Notes under the pieces: model-generated
What the model was told of the DNA's origin: nothing
Database searches by the model: none
What the model saw: the letters and a program-made list of their open reading frames with translations, nothing else
In this document: positions 10,930 through 22,900 of the stretch, in pieces
Layout of the letters: each line of letters opens with the position of its first letter
Position numbering within the stretch: position 1 is the first letter of the stretch
Position numbers and translations under genes: made by a program
Assembly (NCBI GenBank): GCA_023846275.1
Contig: CM043878.1
Coordinates: forward strand, 9,059,501 to 9,123,500
Direction of reading: 5' to 3'
Source: Vanilla planifolia
Taxonomy: Eukaryota > Streptophyta > Magnoliopsida > Asparagales > Orchidaceae
DNA length: 64,000 nucleotides

Positions 10930-13900
10930 ATGGAATCACCGTCGTGCTGCTCTTGGGCCTTCTCGAAAGCCATCACTCCCATTCACAGAAAACCCAATGG
11001 CGTTCCGAAGCGCTGCTTCTGTCGCTATTTTGAAACGCTTTGGGATCACCGACTCGTAAAGGAAGGGTTCTTGATGGGCGCCGTAAGCACGCCCCTTTTC
11101 TTGTTTCGAGTGTGGATGTTCTTTCTTCGGCTTTTTTAGTGCGTTCGGTTTTTGCTCCTTTCAGAGAAAAGTGCGGCTGCATGGAAGCAGAATGACTGAG
11201 CCCATGTGTCATCACTTTGTCCAGGTATTCTTATCATCTCATATGGTCTATATACTGTTGTATATTTTTAATTTTAATAGATTAAACTACTTTTCTAATA
11301 TGATTGTTGAGGATTAACGACTATTCTCGTTATAACACTACTGGCGAATGGTTCCAATACTTGGTTGAGCTGAGCCTGATTCCCATTTGGAAAACTCCAT
11401 AATTGTTTGTTAATCAGAACTCTCCTAGTGTTGTACCTTGCACTGCAATAATGCAACTTTGTCAAATTATCATGTGATTCATAGAATTGGTGAATTGGGT
11501 TGGTGATGGAGAAGGAGTAGGATGCAAAATCTTTAGCTCACTTCAAATCATGCTTTAATACCAAATTTGATGAAAAATGGGCAGGAAGAAAAGCTTGCAA
11601 CAAGATCAGGGGTGGGAGATGAAGATGATGAGAATGACGACAATGGTTGAGTTAGATCCGAATTGCAACTTGAAGGAACTTGAATTGCAATCCCGAGATG
11701 CAAACGTATGCAGAATAAAAAATCATAGTTTTGATGATAAGAAATGCTAAGCAAAAACTATTCCAATACTTGGTTGAGCTAAGCCTGATTCCCATTTGGA
11801 AAACTCCATAATTGTTTGTTAATCAGAACTCTCCTAGTGTTGTACCTTGCACTGTAATAATTCAACTTTGTCAAATTATCGTGTGATTCATTAGAATTGG
11901 TGAATTGGGATGGTGATGGAGAAGGAGTAGGATGCAAAATCTTTAGCTCACTTCGAATCATGCTTTAATACCAAATTTGATGAAAAATGGGCAGGGAGAA
12001 AAGCTTGCAACAAGATCAAGGGTGGGAGATGAAGATGATGAGAATGACGACAATGGTTGAGTTAGATTCGAACTGCAACTTGAATATCTTTGGGTTGCAA
12101 CTTGAAGGAACTTGAATTGCAATCCCGAAATGCAAACGTATGCACAATAAAAAATCATAGTTTTGATGATAAGAAATGCTAAGCAAAAAACTATTCCAAT
12201 ACTTGGTTGAGCTGAGCCTGATTCCCATTTGGAAAACTCCATAATTGTTTGTTAATCAGAACTCACCTAGCATTGTACCTTGCACTGCAATAATTCAACT
12301 TTGTCAAATTATCGTGTGATTCATTAGAATTGGTGAATTGGGATGGTGATGGAGAAGGAGTAGGATGCAAAATCTTTAGCTCACTTCGAATCATGCTTTA
12401 ATACCAAATTTGATGAAAAATGGGCAGGAAGAAAAGCTTGCAACAAGATCAGGGGTGGGATATGAAGATGATGAGAATGACGACAATGGTTGAGATGCAA
12501 ATGTATGCACAATAAAAAATCATAGTTTTGATGATAAGCAATGCCAAGCAAAAAAACAATTCCTCTTCTTTCATTTCATCACAAGAGTCTAAATATGTTA
12601 CAATGTTAAATACTTAATCCAAAAGGAAGAAATGATAAAAGTACTCTTCTAAATAAATAAAAATATAAAAAATATATATAAAAAAAACATCATAAGAGTT
12701 TTATATATGATACATTATAACTTAAAAAAAAATAAAAATACTACTAAATTAAAAAAAACTCCTATATGGGTCTATTAGATCAACTCAACATCATAAATTT
12801 GATGTAACTTATTTTGCGTCAGATGGTAATTGTGATTTTAATATTTCTTTCTATCTTTCTCAAGTTATGAAATTTTTTTTTCTTGGATTCATTTTAGAAT
12901 AGTAATTTGGATAATTTATTGCATTCCTTAAGTGATGAATGGGATTCTTATCATATTTAACCATTGCATTCATGCTATAAACCATGTGTGAATTTGATAG
13001 AGGACAACTAAAAAAAGAGTAGTTCGGCAAAAATTGTTGGACTCTTTAGACCTATTGGGTAGATTAAAAATATGAAGCTCTTCTATCTTTCTCTCTTTTT
13101 CATGATAAACACGAATACCGTTTCAAATGCAAACCTAGAGATCTCATATAAGAAAGATTGCATAAAAAAAAGATGCAAATCTTATCACAAATGCAATTGA
13201 TAGTAAATGTTTCTCTAACATAGAAAATTAATGAAACAATAGCGGTAATGGTTTTTAAGTGAAAATTTGGAATACAATTATGTTACTTTTAAATATTTAA
13301 ATTGATCCAATGTTTAGATGATTATAAGTTTTTTTTTTTAACTTGAAACATTTTGTGTCTTTATTTTTTCATGAGATATTATTAAATTGTCTTTTACATC
13401 ATAATTTAGAGCTCAATTGTTTCTTGCAATACATTTTCTTGGCTTGCAAAAGGCTCATATTCGGATTGGATTGAACTAAATGTAGAAAATAGAAGATGTA
13501 CTTGTGTAAGATTATGCCCCTTTTGAATTTGACCATAGGTATGATCTAGTCCAAGAAAATCACCTACAAAGTTTTACTCAATGCAATTGCAAGAATAATG
13601 TAAAAAGGAGCAACCTTCATGTTTGCATTTAGAGCTACCATTTATGATATGAAGTTTCATTAAATATAATATAGGTATGTAGCACATTGTAATGAGTCAT
13701 AGCATCGATTTGGTTTATCACTTGATTGTGTCAACTTTGATTTGATAACATGAATTGATTAAGCTAGATTTTTGGTCTAATAAACATATCATAAGAAAAA
13801 TATCCACTTAGCCACCACAATTTCTAATCAAATCTCAAATAAGGTTGTCATAGGTTTTTTAAGAGAGTTTCACCATGTGGGGCCCCAAATTGGGCCTAAT

Positions 13901-16900
13901 GTACCTTTTTGTGTGTGGAATTCGAAGGGAAGAATTATATTTTTCTCTTTTTCACTATTTATAATACAAGTTAATTTATAGTTGCAATGGTAGGTTATTC
14001 CTTGTAATTCTAATTTGCGAAGAAATCGTTTTACATAAATACACAAAATAAGGTAAAATAATTTTAGTAATATATTATAAAAAATATCTTTATAACAATT
14101 ATGTTAATGTCAAATTTGGTAAAAAAATTATATTTATTATTATACTTAATTATACTAATAAATGTTGAGTTCTACATTATCACTTAAGTTGAGTTGTATA
14201 TGTTGAGTATGTTCAACAAGGATTTCAAATTTTTAATTTTTGTTCTTGTTAGAACTTTGATCAAAATATTTATAGTTTAAAGATTAGTTAAGAGTATAAA
14301 TCAAATAAATTATTTTTTAATATTTTTTTTTTATAAAATGACAATTAATCTCAACACGTTTTTTCTTATTATGATAAAGTATTTTTTTAGCAATGTTAAT
14401 TGTAGATTAATTATCATACATTAATTTCATAGGACCTTCAGTTGTGATATTGAATTCAACAAGCACCCATTTCAATTAGATTCTTTCACAAATGCCATAA
14501 GCCATAAATCTGAACTCAAATTCAGCACTAAAAGCTATGACAGATTGCTTCTTACTTCATCAAGTAACAAGATTATCTTATAGGTAGGACCAATATCTTA
14601 ACATTGATCTTTGATCAATTATAGAGTTAGCACAGTCAACACTAGTTCAAATCTCAACCCCCTTTTTTTGTTGATTGTTGGAAAAGAGTCTCTTTTCTAG
14701 TATCATTTCAAGATATTTAAAGATACAATATATTACATTTATATATTTTTCTATAGGATTATTCATAAATTGATTCACTATATTGATAAAGAAACAAATA
14801 ACAATCAAGCATGTGAGATATTTATGAGATTTTCAACATGCTTTTGATATCTGCCCTTCTTGATAGGAACATCTTCTCTTAGCTTCTTTGGATGATCCAT
14901 AAAAGTGTCCACTAGCTTATATCTTAGCATCTTTATTTCTTACAAGAGATTCAAGACATACTTATGTTGTAAGAAAACTATCACTTTCCTTAACTATGCA
15001 TTTTTTATTTAAAAAAAATACTTATGTTATCAAGGTTTTTTATCTCAAATTTATTGTCAAAGACTTTTTTGAAAACATATAATTTTTCAATGTAATCTTT
15101 TGTTAAGATATTATCATCAATATAAATCACAATAATAACCATCTTATCTATAAAGAATGCTTAAAAAATATTGTGTAATCAATTTAATTCTGCAAGTATC
15201 CATTCTTTTTAATTACTTATTGAAATTTTGTTGAATCATGCTTGAAGAGATTGCTTGAGGCCATATAGAGACTTTCTAAGTTTACAAACTCTATTAGCAT
15301 TGGTTTATGAATTTGGACTTGAAGAGATCTCTATTTGGACTTTATCTTCTAGTTTTTTATTTAAAAATATATTTCTAATATCTAATTGATGAAAAGACCT
15401 ATTTAGGTTAGTTGTTAATGATAATAAAATCTAATTGTGTTGAATTTAATAATAGAAGCAAATGCCTCTTAATAATCAATTTCATAAAATTAAGTGAAGA
15501 TTTTTGTGACTCATTGAGCTTTGAATCTTTCCATGCTTGTGTTTGCCTTGTACTTCACAATAAATATCCTTTTACAGCTAACAACCTATTTTTCTTTTCA
15601 TAATTCTACAAGTTTTTTATGTTTTATTTTTCCTCCAAAGCACAAACTTCTTTTGATATAGTTGCTTTTCATTTTGTAATTTTGAGGGATTCATTAATGT
15701 TTATAGGCATTTAAATATTATTGAGACTTATAGTAAAAGCATAAAAACTTGATGAACAGCCTTTATATAAAATAAAATTACAAATGAGATGATTTGTTCA
15801 TGATCTAGTTCCTTTCTTTAAGGTAAAACGAATGTCAAGACCTCTTCTAGATGATTTTTGATATTCAAGATTAGTGTTAGCTGAAACTTGTGAAGATTGA
15901 AGAGACTGAATGTTTGTAGGAATTTAAATATTATTGAGACTTGTAGTAAAAGCATAAAAACTTGGTGAGCACTTTTATATAAAATGAAATTATAAATGAG
16001 ATGATTTGTGCATGATCTAGTTTCTTTCTTTAAGGCAACAGGAATGTCAAGTTCTTTTCTAGATGGTTTTTGATATGCAAGATTAATGTTACTTGAAGCT
16101 TGCGAAGATTGAAGAGATTGAATGTGTGTAAGAATCTAAATATTATTGAGAGTTGTAGTAAAAACATAAAAACTTGGTGAGCATCCTTTATATAAAATGA
16201 AATTATAAATGGGATGATTTGTGCATGATCTAATTTCTTTCTTTAAGGAAACAAGAATGTCAATATCTCTTTTAGGTGATTTTTGATATGAATGTTAGTG
16301 TTACCTGAAGGTTGAGAAGATTGAAGAGATTGAATGTTTATAGGAATTTAAATATTATTGAGACTTGTAGTAAAAGTATAAAAACTTAGTGAGTCCTTTA
16401 TATAAAATGAAATTATAAATGGGATGATTTGTGAATGATCTAGTTTATTTTATTAAGGCAATAAGAATGTCAAGATCTCTTCTACATGATTTTTGATTTT
16501 CAAGATTGGTGTTACCATACACTTGTGAAGATTTTTATACCAATTTAGAATGTATTTGTGGTCCAATCTTCCCCCAATTCTTTTTCCTAGAGTAGACAAT
16601 GAACATTTCTTGCATAATAGGTTATGTAGAATTTAGCTCAGATGGAAAAATGACGATTATTACTTCTGTTTGAGGAATTGAGGAATAGAGTTCAAAAAAA
16701 GATGAACTAGGATTTGGAGTGTTTTTATTTGTTTCTCAGAAGTAGTATTCTTGTATATATTCTCTCATTGAATAAAATTTTGAAATAGTGTTGATCTTCG
16801 AAGAAAGTTATATTCATAAAATTATAAAATTTATTGATGACTAGAGACTAATATTTTTTATGTAGAGAATACCTTAGATGATTATATTTGATTGATTTAA

Positions 16901-19900
16901 GGTCAAGTATCTTTGGTAATTCGAATGAGCATGGATAAGTATAAAACAACCAAATACTCTTGAAAATGAAATAGCTTCATAATGGAAGCTAAAGTCTCTA
17001 GAGAAGCTAAAGGACATAAAGAGGCAATCTGTGAAGTGTAATGGATCAAGAAGGGTAATCACAAGATGAGCTAAAAGTTGTTGAAGTAAAAATTCACGAT
17101 GGCTTGCAGGAACATGTCGTGTTGTATGATGAAGTATGAAGAAGGAATAATTGTGATGGAATGAAAAGGAAGACATTCAAAATAGTCATGGGACAAAACG
17201 AGGTACATCAACACCACTATAGTTTCATGTGATGGAGAGGGTATTGTAGTGTAATAGGAAGAAATAATACTATAAAGCAGTGGGATGGAAATGTATTGTA
17301 GCATTGCTATAGCATTATCAATAGAAGGAATGGAGGAAGGAATGGAGGCATGGGAAAGACATCAACATTTTAGTGCTCTAATATCATATTAAAACTAGAT
17401 GAAAGAATTACATTATTTTTTTCTTCATCATTGAGAATACAAGAGAATTTATAGCTACAGTAATAGGGTTAGATTCAGTCAAGATAGTTTTTGTTTATAT
17501 TCTCCGTAGTTCTAATTTAAAAAAAAAAAATCTTTAGAAATATACAGAATAAAAGAAAATAATTTTGTTAATATCTTACAAAAAATTATCTCTACAATCA
17601 TAAATATCAATATAAAAATTATAATTATCATTTCAACTAATAATATTAAATTAAAATTCTACATTGTGGTTATCTAATAAACTAAAACTTTTAGTGTAGT
17701 GAGAGTCATGTTAATTACATATTAAGATTCTACATTATGTTCAACTTACAATATGAGATTAAACCTAATCTCACTTATACTTAATAAATCTTTCTTGAAA
17801 GTGAAAATCTTATCTAAATTATTCTTCACTTTTTTTAGCTTTAAAAAATTCAGATTGAATGAGTTAAGTGTTATGCAAGTACCAAGAATACCAACATGCT
17901 CCATCATGACTTCCTCATTGCCTGTTCATCACACCAATTGCTCTAACATAAATGGATAAATCACAAGAGCTATCTATCAATCATACAAACAAAATATATG
18001 TAGTCTTTGAAAGATTACTCATCATATGGAATAGTTTTTTGAGTTTACCAAAACTATGCTTAATCATGGTGAAAAGAGTTTCAAAGACTTATGAGGGCTC
18101 ATAGCTTGCATGAAGTTGATCTTAATAGAACCATCAATTCTGATACAACTTTTTAAGGATCTTCACTGTCTGAGGGCTCAAGTTGGATTCAATATATTCA
18201 GGTGTGAAACCTACTAACCCAAAAGATTAAATTTGTTAGTAAAGATCATTTTAATCTTACATTAAAGTTCTAATGTTATACTTAATATAATATTTGATAA
18301 AACTTAATCTCGCTTACATCTAACAAGATTACAATTGGTTGTTATAATTAGTTATCTTTAGTAAAAGGTGTTTTTGACTACCAACTAAAAAGTATATGTA
18401 TCAATCCAATGTAGCTAGATTTATCTATTATTTTATTCTCTAAAAGTCAAGGATTATTGCTTGACTAATATCTAATTCTACGTTTTTATGACCTGTGAAA
18501 AATAAACCAACATCATGGTTAGCCATCCTCAAATTAGTGTTCATGTTTAATCTAATTTTTTAATCAGAGTATTGTTGTAGCATTGGTTGGCATTAAATAA
18601 ATAGTTTTGTATTTTGTTGTTAGAGAATTCAATTTTTGTTAAGTTCTCAATTGAAGTGAAGTTTTTTCTACTTAGGAACAATGCGAAAACACATGTGAAG
18701 TAAGAAGCGGAGGCACTTTGAAAAAATGCCTTGTAACTCCTCTTGGGCAACCTTGGGTTAATGGATTAAGTACCTTAATCTCAAACTCTAGGTAAATGCC
18801 GTTTAACCCTAAATGGGGTTAGCAATCCTTATGACAAGCTTACTCAGTGTTATTCTTTGTGCGGAACCTAGTTGAACGTTTATTTTTCACGGAAAAGTAG
18901 ATAGGAACTTGGAAAAGGTGCATTTGGATGGCAACAAGGTGAGGGGCAAGCAACAACAGTGTCAAAGGAGGATGGAGATCGACGAAGAGAGTGACAAGGC
19001 AGGGTGGATCAAGAGTTCATGCTCTGTGAGGCCGATGGAGGAAGCCAGTGCCCATGTGAATTAGAGAGGAGGGAGATGAGGGGGAGGACAGTTGCACTGT
19101 TGACATCACTAACTATGAATTAAGGTAGGTTTAATGGGATTACTAATAGATTTTATGTCCCTAGTTGGCCTTTTTATGCATAGTTCTTTTGTGTTTTTTA
19201 AACTATGAGGTTGCCAAAATAAGCTTTTTTAGTTTCATTCAAAATTTGGAATTTTTTTATTTAATAGTAATAATTGTAATCTTTTAAATTTGTTAATTTG
19301 TATTTAAAACAATTTTATTAAGATGATACAATTCAATCATGGGTTAGGATTGGGCTTTTCACTACAACTTTATTTACAAATGGTTTGTGATTTAGACAAG
19401 TGGTTTAAAACATTTTAGAAAAACAAAGTTTTGAACTTGCATGACAAAGTAAAATTTTGATAAAGTTTTTGTGACAAATCCTAATCTATCAAATTCACCA
19501 CCGGAGATCCAACCTCTTGCAAGTGTTTTTGAAGCATATCTTAACGACTCGCCATCCATGTTCTTTTCCTTCTCCTTTATATATTTCGCTTTGTTCTTCC
19601 TTGGCCTTTGGATCCATGGAGTTAATTTCCTTGCAAAACCTATCAAATTCGTCAATGACAATCCAATCTCTTGTGAGAGTTTTCGATGTAGAACTTACGT
19701 TCTCGATATCGGAGAGCTTAACTTCATTTGTTTCCTCTTTAAGCTTAATGAGAGTGCTAAACATATCATTGGATTTGTAGAGCATTTTTTGATGCTATGT
19801 GATTAATTTATTTAAGAACTCATTGAATCTCTTGTATAATTTCATCATCTTCCTTATTATTCCTTATCAAACTACTTAAAAAAAACTATTAATGAAACAT

Positions 19901-19939
19901 TAAAAATTTAATATATTTACAAATGTATTTTTATAAAAA

Positions 19940-19970
<31 letters not shown>

Positions 19971-22900
19971 GGTAATATTTAAATTATAAATGTTATATAG
20001 ATAATTAAATGTTTATAAATATTAGTTTGTAATATTTTATATTTTGTACATATTTACGAGAAAAAATTATAATTACCTAGTACATTCCAGTGGATTGAGC
20101 CAAGCTAGAGCGAGAATGAATTAGGTTACTGGTATGGAATTAAATTAGTTGCAAAAAATCTGACTTATCATTAATCTAAGATATCTGCCAAACATTAAAT
20201 TTATTTTAACACGGTTTAATCAGGGATAACAACTAAATACAAAATCACTTTAACTCAGCCTAACCTGGAATAACAGTCAAGCGGAATTTCACTTTCTAAT
20301 TCTACAAATATAAGGATAACATGGCTAAACTAATTCCAAGTAATTTAATACTGCATGCTACCAAATAAGGCCATAGTCATTACAGATTTGTTGAATATTT
20401 CATGACCTGAAGTTTTTGGTTTAAAGCTTGCTACTACTGTAGTAGAAGTTGAGTGTTAAGAACAATCTTAGACAAGAAATCCTATGAATGGTTTACATGA
20501 AAAAATTTGCTGCTCAAATTCTTCTCTCTTTTTGAGGAAACATACTCTTTGCCAAGCAAGGATCTGAAACACTGGATCAGGCTTAAGAAAACCTTGGGAA
20601 TCATTGCTGTTGAATGAATCCTTGTGTAGTCTGCTGCTACAACATGGAAGTTTTTCTTGTAAAAAAGAACATGCAGATATAACCTCAAAGCGTGGTTACA
20701 AATTCATGGTTTTGATGATGTATTTTTGTCTTTAATAATTAGTTTTGCAAACAGTGTACAAAGCTTCAGTGTTTATTTTATGTTTAACTTATTTTTTTAA
20801 GGGTGTTCCACACCTAAATTATGTGGTTTGACCTTGGCCAGTTTTCTAAAAACATCCTAGGAATTTCTTTGGGAAAATTTAATTTAGGTTTAGGGTACTT
20901 TTTTTTGGATTATGAAACTTCAAAAGAAAGTGTTTTTACGAAACTTCTTTTTAGTATTAATTATCTGAAACATTCAATGGTTTCTTTTATGTAAATGTAC
21001 TTGATGTTTCAAATTTTCTTTGTGCTGATTACGATGAAATACATTGATCAAATTATTTATGGACCTTTCTTCTACATACTATAATTTAGCCATGCTTAAG
21101 GGGATTATAAAACCAAAATATGGGGTTGAGCTCAATTTGTGTGGAGGAATAATTTAAAGAAGATCATGTACCAGACATCTCAAGCCTTGAGAAGCCTATG
21201 GAATGAAAGCGAACCTCCAACAGTTTTATTGTTAGATAGAGACCTAAATGATTAGAGAACAATTACATTTGGTTGAATTTTGTTCATATGGAAAGAGGGA
21301 AAGATGATTAAGTCTTAACGTGCTTGCATATAAAGCAAAATATTGTCATATTTGAAATTAAGATTTGTTATTATTATTTTGTTGAAAGAAGGGAAACATA
21401 ATTGAGTTTGGGTTTTACATAATTAGTCAAATTTCATATACGAGAATAAAATATTATATTAATTTTTTAGATTAAAATGAGCAAAAGCTTTATGAAGCTA
21501 ATGTGCATCAAGTTGTCAAGCGTACGTATTCTGTCTCCACAGATTACTGACTTGGTAACAACAAATAAAATGTGTATTACTTCCAAGGTTGCAAAACACT
21601 CAAAACACTTTAATGAAACATTTTTTTCATTCAACTGTAGCCAATAGTAGATATTTTGCAATTTAAGCTTTTGTTCTTGTGAACTCAAGTATGAGAAAAC
21701 TAGAGATTGATTTTAGCGTGACTGCTTGGTGTCTCCTTTTTTTTGTCTCAAAGCTCATAATCAACTTTTGCAGCAATTCCGTATCTTTATTTATGCATTA
21801 TAAAGTTTATGACCTATCTTAATCAATGTCATAGTGTACCTACTTAGCTGCACCAGTACTTTTAGTAGTTGAATAGTGGAGTAACAATAATTTGAGCCCC
21901 TTCTACTATTTTGGGCAACTTCCGTATATTTGTAGTTTGTTTTATTTGGATGCCAACTTAAGAAAAATTGAGCTTATTTAGAATTCATTTCTATTTTTTC
22001 CCCTTGCGGAAGGCAGAATCATAGTGGGAAATTGGGGATGAAGAACCCTAACTTCAAAATTGATGAAGGTTAGTCTTTCTTTGCTTGTTTCATAAATTTC
22101 TTTCTTTTTGCACATAGTTAATTAGAATGTTTTTCTTAAATGAACACTATAAAAGAATGAATAGTTTTTCGTATCATTTACTTCTGCTTTGATTTTCCTT
22201 GTTGGGTTTTTAGAATTTACTAATGAATCAAAGAACCCATGTTTTGACTTGGGCATAATAATTGAAATGGGAATAAGCTCTTATCACACAAGCGCATAAA
22301 TCCTGTTGGACAACGTTATAATGGATTAGTAATGATTGCTTGATCGTGTGAATTGGAACTAGGGTTAGCACAATGGATTAGTAATGATTGCTTGATCGTG
22401 TGAACTGGAACTAGGGTTAGCATGTTTGGTTTGTCATTCATCACATGTTCCTCCATTTACTTCCAATGTACCTTGTGGAAAGTCATGATGGATATATTGT
22501 TCTCATTGCAGGACAAGAGAATCTATTGATTAACAATCGTAGAGAACAGGACCTTGTCCGGAGATCGTTTGTATTCTCATGTGCGACTTCTTCATGGTTT
22601 AGTTTTTCTCAAGTAGCACAGTCTAGTGTTGGAGAAAAGATAGGCCCTGTTTATGAGATTGGGGAATTGTTTGAACTGGGAATACAGCTATCTTATTTGG
22701 TTACGCTAGTAGGTCTTCTTGGACTTGGCACCTTCTTTGTTATTCGTCAGCTTCTTGTTCGGAGAGAGCTGGACCTCTCTGCCAAAGAATTACAGGTAAG
22801 TATCATATTCTTTTTTTCTTCTTCTGAAATGCTTCAACTATGCTCAAAGCATGATACGAAATCGAGTTTTTTAAACCTGATAGAAATATTGAGGCTTGAC

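Larger units (their letters stand above)
13915..17675 (-). mobile_element. Decayed Ty1/Copia LTR retrotransposon, antisense in PYG7 intron 2
   Basis: Two related flanking segments (about 13918-14185 and 17391-17670) act as LTRs: both carry AATACAAG, then AATTTATAG, then AGTTCTAATTT or a close variant, AAAATAATTTT and ATTCTACATT in order. Next to the right LTR, GCTCTAATATCA (17375-17386) is the complement of a tRNA-Met primer site with 10 of 12 matches. Reading the minus strand leftwards gives integrase-like FSRVFGC (about 16950), the pol connector segment, RT motif [14 protein letters not shown] (about 15270), an [22 protein letters not shown] block (about 14900), and RNase H words [20 protein letters not shown] and [12 protein letters not shown] (14570-14320). 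Stops and frameshifts are frequent, so it is dead. The whole is about 3.8 kb, shorter than a full Copia element, and gag is not recognisable. Confidence 0.85.

Noticed and set aside
11548..12242. Repeated minus-strand open frames of 68-94 codons as a small gene family
   Set aside because: They arise from the tandem miniature LTR array; frames cross the primer site and LTR and differ between copies by indels.
16874..17304. Minus-strand open frames near 17 kb as a host gene
   Set aside because: They contain Copia integrase-like words (FSRVFGC) and lie between the primer site and pol of the decayed Copia element.
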